Of a DNA stretch of 64,000 nucleotides, positions 1 through 7,780 are shown piece by piece (positions within the stretch are counted from its first letter, which is position 1; every line of letters starts with the position of its first letter). The notes under the pieces are model-generated. The model ran no database searches and was not told where the DNA came from. It was given only the letters and a program-made list of their open reading frames with translations. The stretch is from an uncultured archaeon (GTDB lineage Archaea; Halobacteriota; Methanosarcinia; Methanosarcinales; Methanoperedenaceae). The DNA lies in the NCBI GenBank assembly GCA_902386135.1, contig CABMIB010000037.1, positions 1 through 64,000 on the forward strand, read 5' to 3'. The position numbers and the translations under genes were made by a program.

Positions 1-1
1 A

Positions 2-1444
2 TTATTTTCTGAAAGCTTCTACGAAAGCATCAGATAACGTCTTCATGGGGCTTCCTGATAATAAGCCTGAATATTCGCTGAACGGCAGTCTTATTTCAGC
101 GCCCTTCTTAGTGATGATAAGCTCTCTTATATCCTTATCGTGGTCGCTGCCTCTCATCTTGAGCACCGAGAGCGCTTTTCGCATTTCACTCTTTATCTCC
201 ACGTACCGCAGCAGGATAACAGTATCCATGGTTGGGGATATCCCTGTACCTGTGATCTGCGTGGTCCCTGTCAGGTTCGAGGTTTCATTTGTGTATATGG
301 CTGTTACATTTTTATTTTTTATGTTATTGATAACGTCTCCCATATATTCCGGAAACGGGATAAACTGGGGCATCATCCTGTTCAGCTTGCCTGTGCCGTC
401 AAACAGCAAACGCCTGGCATTTATTTTTTCAATTGTCTCGTAAAGCTGGAGCGCCAGTTCATGGACATCGGATTCAACAGGGGATATTATCTTGAGGAGG
501 TCCTTCTTCTCATGCTCTTCCAGGTTCCAGCCGAACATTTTGGAATTTTCACGTATCTGCAGCGCATCTTCCTCAAAAGAGACTATCACTCCGGGCTCCT
601 TTTTTAACAGGCCGTCTACAATGAATTGTGTTCCGATAGTTGTTTTACCTGTCCCGCTTGAACCTGAGATCAATATTGACGAGCCCCGGTTAAATCCGCC
701 GTCTGTCATCTGGTCAAGACCTTTTATCCCTGTGGATAACCGTTCTTTTGATACGGATGTCCTGATTGCTGGAGACACCCTGGGGAACACCATGAACCCG
801 TCTTTTGTTATCTTACATGAATGCTTGCCTCCGTGAAAATCCAGTCCCCTCATCTTGAGAACATTGAGATAACGTACGTTCCGGTCTAAGAATGGTTCGT
901 TGCTGATATAAATGACGCCATCGACCAGGTAGCTCAGCGTGCTTTTAACAAGCGTATCAGAAGTAAATTCGCCCGTTAACAGGACAAGGGAGTTCCAGCT
1001 TTTCATGCTTGTGAAGAAGTCATAATAGAACTGGCGCTGGGATTCTTCATCAAGTCCGTATACGAACACGTTCGCAGGGTCGATGACGATCCTGTCCGGT
1101 TTGATTACTTCTATGTTCCTTTCCATTTCATCAATTATCGCTTTTGAGCCTTTATGGATCGTTTCGATGTCGATGGGCACGTATTTCACATTGCCTTTTC
1201 CCAGTAATGAAATGTTATAGAAAGAGAATTTTGACATGAAATTATTGATCATGGCAATAGGCTCTGAGAGCGCAGTGATATACATGCATACTTCTTCGTT
1301 CCTTGCCGCGTTAAAGATGGACTGCATCACAAGGGTAGTTTTTCCCGTTCCTGCGGTGCCTGCTATCAATACAGTTGATGGTCGCAGGAACCCTCCTTCC
1401 AGGACATTATCAAGACCAATTACTCCTGTCGCTACCTGTTTCAT
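2..1444 (-). CDS. KaiC-like double RecA-domain ATPase
   Basis: A 480-residue protein of the KaiC/RadA-like ATPase group with two tandem RecA folds. Walker A motifs GTAGTGKT (about residues 29-36) and GSSGTGKT (about 262-269) are both intact, each preceded by a TGxxGLDxxxxGGF-type entry motif. Hydrophobic strands ending in Asp (RIVIDP, RLLFDG) look like the Walker B sites. Archaeal KaiC-like proteins act in signalling or regulation, and no cyanobacterial clock partner is seen here. It follows the roadblock protein gene by 5 nt on the same strand, so the two are probably co-transcribed and may work together. The stop codon lies at the very edge of the window, so the gene is complete. The exact target is unknown. 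Confidence 0.85.
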   Translation of the reverse strand: MKQVATGVIGLDNVLEGGFLRPSTVLIAGTAGTGKTTLVMQSIFNAARNEEVCMYITALSEPIAMINNFMSKFSFYNISLLGKGNVKYVPIDIETIHKGSKAIIDEMERNIEVIKPDRIVIDPANVFVYGLDEESQRQFYYDFFTSMKSWNSLVLLTGEFTSDTLVKSTLSYLVDGVIYISNEPFLDRNVRYLNVLKMRGLDFHGGKHSCKITKDGFMVFPRVSPAIRTSVSKERLSTGIKGLDQMTDGGFNRGSSILISGSSGTGKTTIGTQFIVDGLLKKEPGVIVSFEEDALQIRENSKMFGWNLEEHEKKDLLKIISPVESDVHELALQLYETIEKINARRLLFDGTGKLNRMMPQFIPFPEYMGDVINNIKNKNVTAIYTNETSNLTGTTQITGTGISPTMDTVILLRYVEIKSEMRKALSVLKMRGSDHDKDIRELIITKKGAEIRLPFSEYSGLLSGSPMKTLSDAFVEAFRK

Positions 1445-1449
1445 ATTAT

Positions 1450-1842
1450 TTACCCCAGCACTTCTTTTATTTTCTCGGATGCTTTTACTACCTCTACCAG
1501 GATTAATCCGAGACTTGCGTTCGGTTCGGTCGTAACCAGAAGCAGCGCTTTTGGACCCGCTCCTGTTGCGATTATTTTCCCGTACTTTGATTCTACGATA
1601 ATCCTTTCCGGAATGCCCTTCCCGAGCTCTGTTGTTGCAGTTTCCGCAGCTCCCAGCATTGTAGCGGCCATGGCTGCGAACGTATCTGCATGGAACTGGC
1701 GGGGAACCGTTGAGGAGATAAGTAAACCGTCCCTGCTCGCCACAGCCGAGGCTTCGATACCTCCGATGTGTTTGAGGTCGTTTAATATCTTCTCAAGCAT
1801 TTCCGTTGTAGTCATGTTTACCAGCATTAATATACTACTCAA
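1450..1842 (-). CDS. Roadblock/LC7 domain protein
   Basis: A 130-residue protein with the roadblock/LC7 fold pattern: an N-terminal helix, then GGIEASAVASRDGLLISS, and the alternating strands of a small alpha/beta protein (IIVESKYGKIIATGAG, LLLVTTEPNASLGLILVEV). Family members, such as MglB-like proteins, regulate small GTPases or nucleotide-dependent switches. The gene is first in a two-gene unit with the KaiC-like ATPase downstream, which suggests it modulates that ATPase; this is inference. The start could be the first ATG or the internal Met at residue 5 or 10, since the conserved part begins near residue 10. Confidence 0.8.
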   Translation of the reverse strand: MSSILMLVNMTTTEMLEKILNDLKHIGGIEASAVASRDGLLISSTVPRQFHADTFAAMAATMLGAAETATTELGKGIPERIIVESKYGKIIATGAGPKALLLVTTEPNASLGLILVEVVKASEKIKEVLG

Positions 1843-1922
1843 CTTTATCAGATAAATATTTTAGTTCCCTTCCGGTCAGATTGATAACCGATATGATGCC
1901 TCTGATCAGATTATTTAAGGCC

Positions 1923-4778
1923 TTATTCGATATATATCGCAGGTCTCATAGGGGATGCGAAACGGCTTTTCCCCTGGGGGTCGTACTCAGGTGCATCCGC
2001 GCTATATATCTCTATACTGCACCCTACAGCCTGGCTTAAGAAATCCCTGGCTTCGTTTAAGGCAGAAGTCTCATCAAACTCCACCTCAAGCAGTGAATTC
2101 ATCAGTTCAGGCTCCATTCCCTGGATATCGGTAATTACCTTTTGAGCGAATTTGGGTATTTCCTTTGCCTGCCCTCTCATTGCAGGGTCGCTCATAAGCG
2201 CGTTCATAAGGGTTTTCATATCAAGGTTGTTCTCTTTTTTAAGTTTTATGGCTTTCCTCAACACCATTTTTTTCCATGATGCGGATGTATACAGGATTAT
2301 CCTTTTTGGTTTTATCTTAATAAGCCTGATGATCTCTTCCATATCCCTGAGCGTATTGCTCGTTATCTCTTCTGCAAGCTCGGCGCTCCTGTCAATAAGA
2401 GCCGGGTCAGCCTTCGGGAATTCTGCCAGGGATATAAAATTCCCGCCCATTTCTTCCTCTATCTCCTCGCATATGTGAGGTGTAAATGGCGCCATTAACC
2501 TGACCCAGGTGCCCAGTATCTGTCTTCGCGCAGCGCCGCCCCCCCTGCGTTCGTACCATTTTATATCGTTCATAAGCAGGTAGAAGGCGTTCTGGACCGC
2601 TCTTCTTGTCTGTATTTTATCAAGGGCCTCGGTGGCCTCCTGTATCCTGTACTGTAATTTGCTCAGCATCCACCTGTCGATCAGTTTTAATCCGCCTGCG
2701 TTCTCTGACCTGATGATATCGTATGCTATTTTATAGAACCTCTCAACCTGTTTCCTTGTGGCATCAACATCCGCTTTCCTCCAGTCGGCATCCTGGACAT
2801 GCTCTGCCGTGCTCAGGATATAGAGGCGTGTGATATCAGCGCCGTACTCTTTTACCGCGGATTTCAAAGTGAGCAGGGGTCCCTTGGATTTGCTCATCTT
2901 TTGCCCTTCAAGCGAAACAAACCCGTTGATGGCTATGGCGCGGGGCCAGTATTTTTCAGGGAATATCGCAACATGGTGGAAGAGGAAGAACAAAAGATGA
3001 TTGGGGATCAAGTCCTTTCCGGACGAGCGCAGGTCAACCGGATACCAGTACTCAAAATCCTTCCTTGTCCTTTTAATGAGGTCGATATCCATCCCGGTTT
3101 TTGACGCAGCGGCTTCAGGCGCGCCCTTACCCAGCAGGTAGTAATCAAAGAAATCTTCTTTTAATTGTTCGGGCTTGATCTTGTCAAGGTATTTAGCAAG
3201 GATATAATAGCTCATGTATATTGTTGAGTCACCGAGCGATTCGATCATCCATTCAGGGTCCCAGGGAAGCCTTGTCCCGAGCCCTTTGCGCCGCGCGCAG
3301 GCTTTATCCTTCAGCCAGTCCACCTTGTTCTCAAAATCCACCCTTAGCTCAGGCGGGATTATCTGCATCATTTCAAGACATTTGTAGACAAGCGCTTTCC
3401 ATGCCGGATCCGAGTAATTCAAAAACCACTGGTTCTCGACCATCTTTATGACACATGTGGCTCCGCACCTGCATATCACGGGCTGTTCGCTGAACTCATA
3501 GAAAACATCCGCCACCCCCTCGGAAATAAGGTCATGCGTCAGCACGTCTTTGATCTTGGAGACGGCCATGCCTGCATATTTACCCGTGGTCTCGGTGAGC
3601 ACGCCGCCGTGGAATTCACGCCTGTACACGAACTTGGTGGCCTCTTCCGCCTTGGGGTCGTTCTGGTCTTTCACCTTCAGTTCGTTGACAGCATCTACTG
3701 CCGGGTATTTCCCGTATTCAGGTACTTTAATTAGAGATATCAGTTGTATTGTGGAAACGTCTTCCGTGATGCCGTATTCCGTTAAGTCCGCACCCTTTAG
3801 ATCGCGAAGAGCAAGGTAATCGTATGGCGCATGTGCCGGTACGCTCATGACGATGCCGCTTCCGTTCGCCGGGCTTACAAATGAGGCGGGCAGTATCGGA
3901 ACGAGAGAATCAGTGACCGGGTTTTTCACTTTTTTACCTATCAGTTCGCCGGCATCGGCATCTTCCAGGAATTCCACCTTCTTATCCGTGAATTTAAGCT
4001 TCTCATACGCCTCTTTGCTGACAACCCAGGTCTCGTCGTTGACTTTTATCCTTACATGATGGTTCTTCGGGTTTACCCACAGGTTCGTGACCCCGAACAC
4101 GGTCTCAGGGCGCAGCGTTGCGCAGGGAAGGATATCGTCGTTGAGTTTGAATTTTATCAGGGTATATTCAATTATGGTGGCATCCTCTCCCCTCAGGATA
4201 TCGTGGTCTTCGACAGGATTCTGGTCGTTCGGGCACCATCTGACGGGATGCGCGCCTTTTACCACCTTGTCTTTTGCATGGAGAAGGTTGAACTGCCATG
4301 TTATGAACTTCTGGTAATGGGGGTCTGTGGTAGTGAATCTTCTGCGCCAGTCGATCGAGAAACCGATGCTTTTCATGGCAGCCTCCGCTTCTTTGCTGAA
4401 ATATTCCACGATCTGCTCAGGTGTCTGGATGGTCTTCAGGATATCAAGAGGTATTCCGTGAAGCTGGTTATACACCCTTATGGTCTCAGGGTCTTTTTTC
4501 TGGATCTGTTCCGCGAGTCCCACTATCGGCGTCCCAGTGGCGTGGAACCCCATCGGGAACAGGACGTTGCAGCCCAGCATCCGTTTGTACCGCGCAATTA
4601 CATCGCCGATGGTGAATGTCCTGGTATGACCTGCATGAAGGTTGCCGTTTAAATAAGGGTAAGGGATTGTTATGAAGAATTTTTCCCTCTCATCAGGCTC
4701 AGGCTGGAATATCCTGGTTTCCTGCCATTTGCGCTGCCACTTTTCCTCTATTTCGTGCGGGTTGTAACGTTCTTTCAT
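1923..4778 (-). CDS. leuS: Leucyl-tRNA synthetase, archaeal type
   Basis: At 951 residues this matches the length of archaeal/eukaryal cytosolic LeuRS. The class I signature HAGH is at about residues 48-51 within a YPYLNGNLHAGHTRTF context, and KMSKS is at about 626-630. A large CP1 editing domain sits between them, with a threonine-rich segment and the ATLRPETVFGVTNLWVNP editing-site motif. An anticodon-binding domain (RWMLSKLQYRIQEATEAL onward) and a C-terminal domain follow. The enzyme charges tRNA-Leu and edits mischarged products in the cytoplasm. It stands alone on the minus strand, and its start lies only about 70 bp from the integrase start, so the mobile element is inserted just upstream of this essential gene. 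Confidence 0.97.
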   Translation of the reverse strand: MKERYNPHEIEEKWQRKWQETRIFQPEPDEREKFFITIPYPYLNGNLHAGHTRTFTIGDVIARYKRMLGCNVLFPMGFHATGTPIVGLAEQIQKKDPETIRVYNQLHGIPLDILKTIQTPEQIVEYFSKEAEAAMKSIGFSIDWRRRFTTTDPHYQKFITWQFNLLHAKDKVVKGAHPVRWCPNDQNPVEDHDILRGEDATIIEYTLIKFKLNDDILPCATLRPETVFGVTNLWVNPKNHHVRIKVNDETWVVSKEAYEKLKFTDKKVEFLEDADAGELIGKKVKNPVTDSLVPILPASFVSPANGSGIVMSVPAHAPYDYLALRDLKGADLTEYGITEDVSTIQLISLIKVPEYGKYPAVDAVNELKVKDQNDPKAEEATKFVYRREFHGGVLTETTGKYAGMAVSKIKDVLTHDLISEGVADVFYEFSEQPVICRCGATCVIKMVENQWFLNYSDPAWKALVYKCLEMMQIIPPELRVDFENKVDWLKDKACARRKGLGTRLPWDPEWMIESLGDSTIYMSYYILAKYLDKIKPEQLKEDFFDYYLLGKGAPEAAASKTGMDIDLIKRTRKDFEYWYPVDLRSSGKDLIPNHLLFFLFHHVAIFPEKYWPRAIAINGFVSLEGQKMSKSKGPLLTLKSAVKEYGADITRLYILSTAEHVQDADWRKADVDATRKQVERFYKIAYDIIRSENAGGLKLIDRWMLSKLQYRIQEATEALDKIQTRRAVQNAFYLLMNDIKWYERRGGGAARRQILGTWVRLMAPFTPHICEEIEEEMGGNFISLAEFPKADPALIDRSAELAEEITSNTLRDMEEIIRLIKIKPKRIILYTSASWKKMVLRKAIKLKKENNLDMKTLMNALMSDPAMRGQAKEIPKFAQKVITDIQGMEPELMNSLLEVEFDETSALNEARDFLSQAVGCSIEIYSADAPEYDPQGKSRFASPMRPAIYIE

Positions 4779-4847
4779 TCACACGTTGCACTACCTGATA
4801 GGAACATAACCGATTGTTTTATTACTAATTACGTTCATATTTAAGTT

Positions 4848-5936
4848 TTGGTGATTGTTATGAGTCGTGCGCCTCCAGCACCTAACAACAAAGTGATAAC
4901 TGATAAGCTTTACGAAGCATGGCTTAAAAGCCTGAGTGAAAAGACAGCATCGAGATACAGATACGGACTTATCGCATATTGTGAGCATACCGGGAAGACT
5001 TGCAGCGCATTGATTAAAGAGGCTCACGAGGATTATATTAACCGTGTGGCTCCCTGGGAGTTAAGGCACATCAAGGCGTTTGAAGGGTTCATACAGAGCA
5101 TCAAAGGCGATCCTGAATTATCCAACTGGACAAAGTTGGGCTTCATCAATGCAGTGAGGCACTTCTATAGGTTTAATAAAATTCCAGTAGAAGGACTAAG
5201 TAAAGCGAATATTCCCGCAATGGCAACAGAGCGATACCTGGATTTACCCGGATTGAAGTTAGATGACATACGGAAGGCTGTATTAAGCTGCGGAGTGGAT
5301 GAGAAATTAACTAAAGCTCTGATACTTACGTTCTTATCATCAGGCCAAGCACAGGCAGAAGTTCAGCATCTCCAAGGAAGACATTTGAAAAATATAGTTA
5401 ATAATGTGGCTGTCGTGAATATGACAAGAGGCAAAACCAACAGGCGATACACTTTCTTTATCGGCTCTGAGGCATTAACCGCTATCCACGAATACAAAGA
5501 CAAGATCGGAGATAATGATTTCGTATTCACTCAAAAGACGAAGGATAAGCCTTTAAACGACACTTACATCGGAACAATCTTTAAGCGGTTGGCTTCAAAG
5601 CTGGGGTGGGAGCGGTCATATTTCCAGCCCCATAGATTCAGGCATTATTTTAAATCTCAATTGAGCGGCTCAATGGATAACACTTTTATTGAGTATTTGT
5701 TGGGTCATAAGCTCCCTGGTGTAGAATCAAATTATTTCTTAGGGAATCAAGAGAAGATGCTGGAGCAATATGTTAAAAATCAGGATAAGCTAACTATATT
5801 CACGGATGCGGAGACTTTACAAAAACAATACGACGAACTCAAACAAGAGAACAGCACGTTAAAGTCAATGTTTACTCCTGATATGATTCAAAAAATGATT
5901 GACGAAAGAGTATCGCAATTACTGAAAAATAAATAA
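4848..5936 (+). CDS. Tyrosine recombinase (integrase) of the mobile element
   Basis: A 362-residue site-specific recombinase. The C-terminal catalytic half shows the box II pattern HRFRHYF, then LLGHK and a nucleophile candidate in ESNYF. A likely beta-hairpin lysine lies in TRGKTNRRYTF. At the place of the usual first catalytic Arg (TGLRxxE in most families) it has SGQAQAEV, so that residue may have shifted or is not recognisable by eye. The N-terminal part (about 20-130) resembles a SAM-like core-binding domain, and the last 35 residues form a predicted coiled coil. A second in-frame Met at codon 5 is an alternative start. It defines the left end of the integrated element. No tRNA gene is visible next to it. 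Confidence 0.85.
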   Translation: MVIVMSRAPPAPNNKVITDKLYEAWLKSLSEKTASRYRYGLIAYCEHTGKTCSALIKEAHEDYINRVAPWELRHIKAFEGFIQSIKGDPELSNWTKLGFINAVRHFYRFNKIPVEGLSKANIPAMATERYLDLPGLKLDDIRKAVLSCGVDEKLTKALILTFLSSGQAQAEVQHLQGRHLKNIVNNVAVVNMTRGKTNRRYTFFIGSEALTAIHEYKDKIGDNDFVFTQKTKDKPLNDTYIGTIFKRLASKLGWERSYFQPHRFRHYFKSQLSGSMDNTFIEYLLGHKLPGVESNYFLGNQEKMLEQYVKNQDKLTIFTDAETLQKQYDELKQENSTLKSMFTPDMIQKMIDERVSQLLKNK

Positions 5937-5974
5937 TCTTTCTCTTCTTGCTTTATCTCTTTTTGTTCAAAGCT

Positions 5975-6019
5975 ATGATTGAGGCGAGGGTAAAGGAATT
6001 AATGAAAAAAGGTCAATAG
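5975..6019 (+). pseudogene. Remnant resembling an integrase C-terminus
   Basis: Fifteen codons (MIEARVKELMKKGQ, then stop) closely resemble the last codons of the intact integrase upstream (MIDERVSQLLKNK, then stop). The nucleotide match is also visible: both begin ATGATTGA and share GTA, AATTA and TGAAAAA blocks in register. The reading frame stays open upstream but loses similarity. This could be the tail of an older integrase, left by a previous insertion or gene replacement, or one half of an attachment site. The stop overlaps the end of the convergent gene by a few bases. Confidence 0.45.
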
Positions 6020-6588
6020 AATGAGTTTAAACGCTGCAGTCTATACTGAATATGGTCAGATGTTAAAGCAAAAGCAATATCTTCTTTTAACCCTGGCACC
6101 ATATTGGACATTAACTGAGTAGCGAGCCGTCTAACAGATTCAATCTTAGCGGGTTCTACTCCAAAGTTTTGGACGGTCGGCTTAATATCCCTTTTTTCAA
6201 GGTCCTTCTTCATTTTTTCAAGTTCGTCTTTGCTTCCTTTTTCCATGCACAAACTAATGAAATGCTCATATGCCTGCGGTACACGGGATTTTTCATCACC
6301 ACACATCACATCTATGAGCTTTAAAACATCTTGCGGATACTCATAGTTATTTACTATGGTAAAAAATATCTCATTATCTGTAATCCCGATACTCTTAACA
6401 ACCTTTGAATCGATTTTAATATAGGGTTTAATAGTCCCATCCGATAACAAGCGTCTTATATTATAAAGAATCGGTTGATGCTGCTTATTTAATTTTTTGA
6501 GTTCTGCGAGATTTGTTTCCTTATTTGTTTCCTCATTTTTCTTTATACAATTAAGGATATTTTGTTTATGGGTTTCTTTATCTTCCAT
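6013..6588 (-). CDS. Hypothetical element protein, possible winged-helix regulator
   Basis: A 191-residue protein not recognised as a named family. Residues about 5-55 (helix, helix, LYNIRRLLSDGTIKPY) look like a winged helix-turn-helix ending in a wing. The middle is a charged helical region (SKDELEKMKKDLEKRD) and the C-terminus is helical. It is transcribed divergently from the AbrB-like gene across a 111-bp gap that carries a direct repeat, as expected for a regulator controlling a lysogeny-type or copy-number switch; that role is inference. It is convergent with the integrase gene. Confidence 0.6.
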   Translation of the reverse strand: MEDKETHKQNILNCIKKNEETNKETNLAELKKLNKQHQPILYNIRRLLSDGTIKPYIKIDSKVVKSIGITDNEIFFTIVNNYEYPQDVLKLIDVMCGDEKSRVPQAYEHFISLCMEKGSKDELEKMKKDLEKRDIKPTVQNFGVEPAKIESVRRLATQLMSNMVPGLKEDIAFALTSDHIQYRLQRLNSFY

Positions 6589-6603
6589 GAATTATACCTC
6601 ATT

Positions 6604-6672
6604 TTTTACTTTAGTACAAAATATTGCTTAAAAAAGCTATATAGTTTTACTTTGTATTAAAACTATTGTTTA
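6604..6672. promoter_or_regulatory. Divergent promoter with a direct repeat
   Basis: Two similar blocks about 27 bp long begin TTTTACTTT at 6604 and 6645, 41 bp apart. After a short variable stretch both continue AAAA(C)TATTG(C/T)TTA. An 8-bp palindrome CTATATAG lies between them at about 6637-6644. The region separates the minus-strand regulator (start 6588) from the plus-strand AbrB-like gene (start 6700). It probably holds both promoters and operator copies; which protein binds is not known. Confidence 0.5.
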
Positions 6673-6699
6673 GGTTACTAACCGAAGAAGGTTACGACT

Positions 6700-6891
6700 A
6701 TGATAAGAAAAATACAAACAAACAGGGATTTGTCTTTTGTGTTTATCCCGAAAGCGTTTATGGAGCTTTTAGGGTTACAGAAAGGGCAGAAAGTAGATGT
6801 CAGGGTAGTAGATGAGAAAATCGTAATTGCGCCAGTCCTTGAAAACCGCCAAGTTACCAGAACTGACGCAAGCCAGCCAACACCCAGCTAA
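6700..6891 (+). CDS. AbrB/SpoVT-type DNA-binding protein
   Basis: A 63-residue protein with the swapped-hairpin AbrB fold: RKIQTNRDLSFVFIPKAFMELLGLQKGQ, then VDVRVVDEKIVIAP. The usual pattern is a conserved strand, a PK(A/E) turn, a short helix with LGL.KGQ.V and a final strand. Such proteins are dimeric transcription regulators or antitoxins. No toxin gene follows directly; the next gene is a 40-residue protein of unknown role. It is probably an element-encoded repressor acting at the divergent promoter upstream. Confidence 0.8.
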   Translation: MIRKIQTNRDLSFVFIPKAFMELLGLQKGQKVDVRVVDEKIVIAPVLENRQVTRTDASQPTPS

Positions 6892-6906
6892 GGGAGTGAT
6901 GCCAGC

Positions 6907-7029
6907 ATGTCAGATATAAGCGCATTTCTAAGTAAAAACCCTTCCATCCCTCAAATTCTTGAATTTGTAGAATCGGAGGCGCAGCGCATAGCATCAGACC
7001 GCAAAAGGGCAGCGGAGGGTTCGTCATGA
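6907..7029 (+). CDS. Small element protein, 40 residues
   Basis: A short open frame beginning MSDISAFLSKNPSIPQ and ending AAEGSS. A GGGAGTGAT ribosome binding site lies 7-8 nt before the ATG, and the stop overlaps the next start as ATGA. These two signs support translation even though the product is tiny. It is helical and charged in the second half (about residues 18-36). No family is recognised. It is part of the tightly packed chain leading to the primase gene. Confidence 0.55.
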   Translation: MSDISAFLSKNPSIPQILEFVESEAQRIASDRKRAAEGSS

Positions 7030-7358
7030 CCGATACCAAAGATAAATCGGTTGTCGTCCTGACGGAAGGAAAATACGGTCTTATTCTGCTTGATGCCCGT
7101 AACTGGTGCATAGCCGAGTTAAACGATAGTAGGGCTTCAATAGACATCAATACGAAGGACTTTAACCCCAACTCTTACACTTACCATGCCAACATCAGAC
7201 AGGCCATAATTGAGATGGCCGGCAGGATGACTAAAGATAAGATAAGAAAGTCCTGCGAGAGTAAACCACTGGAACTTCGAGAACTTATCGAAATCATCAA
7301 GGGAAACGACCAGTGGATGAGAAAAGCGATTATGGGAAGGGCTGGGGTGGAAAAATGA
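7026..7358 (+). CDS. Hypothetical element protein
   Basis: A 110-residue protein of unknown family. The N-terminal half is strand-rich (KSVVVLTEGKYGLILLDARNWCIAEL) and the rest is helical (ANIRQAIIEMAGRMTKDKIRK, ELRELIEIIKGNDQWMRKAI). Start and stop overlap the neighbouring genes as ATGA on both sides, so it is translationally coupled within the replication operon. A role close to DNA replication is suggested by position only. Confidence 0.6.
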   Translation: MTDTKDKSVVVLTEGKYGLILLDARNWCIAELNDSRASIDINTKDFNPNSYTYHANIRQAIIEMAGRMTKDKIRKSCESKPLELRELIEIIKGNDQWMRKAIMGRAGVEK

Positions 7359-7573
7359 CAAAAAATGAATGGAATACAGCCCCCACATCTGAAGGTCTTG
7401 AGACCTCAACAGGAAAGGGGGCTATTAGTTCTAAGATTGTTTCTCATGGTTTAAATAGGTTTTGCCATAACCATGAAAAACCCAATAGCTTACAATTCTG
7501 TTGTTCTGGGATAAGTCCATGCTGCTCCTGCGATGCTCCTCGGCAACCATTGTGCAGTTTGGTGGGGCGGTGA
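7355..7573 (+). CDS. Small cysteine-rich element protein
   Basis: A 72-residue product starting at the ATG that overlaps the previous stop (ATGA). The C-terminal part is rich in Cys and His: a CHNH motif, a CC pair, CCSC and a final Cys. This suggests a small metal-binding module, but the spacing does not match a zinc finger that I recognise. The start further upstream in the same frame would overlap the previous gene by 46 nt and is less likely. Confidence 0.5.
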   Translation: MTKNEWNTAPTSEGLETSTGKGAISSKIVSHGLNRFCHNHEKPNSLQFCCSGISPCCSCDAPRQPLCSLVGR

Positions 7574-7576
7574 GTT

Positions 7577-7780
7577 ATGGTAGTTTTAATTTGCGCCAAA
7601 TGCGGTAAAAAGTGCCGTGGACATTTAAATAAGAGTGGCAATTGGGTAACTGCTTGGAAAGTCCTGGCAGGGCATATCATAGCTTCCCGTGACCATATAC
7701 GCAAGAAATGGGCTAAAGCATTCCTGCTATCATCAAATGTAGGAACAGGATTATGGGAAGATAGGGGGCGGTTGAGATGA
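7577..7780 (+). CDS. Small zinc-finger-like element protein
   Basis: A 67-residue basic protein. The start CAKCGKKCRGH gives a CxxC pair followed by Cys and His, and further His residues (GHIIASRDH) could complete a zinc site. The basic C-terminus (HIRKKWAKAF, WEDRGRLR) fits nucleic acid binding. Its stop overlaps the start of the primase gene as ATGA, so it is likely co-translated with the replication protein and may assist it; that is inference. Confidence 0.55.
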   Translation: MVVLICAKCGKKCRGHLNKSGNWVTAWKVLAGHIIASRDHIRKKWAKAFLLSSNVGTGLWEDRGRLR

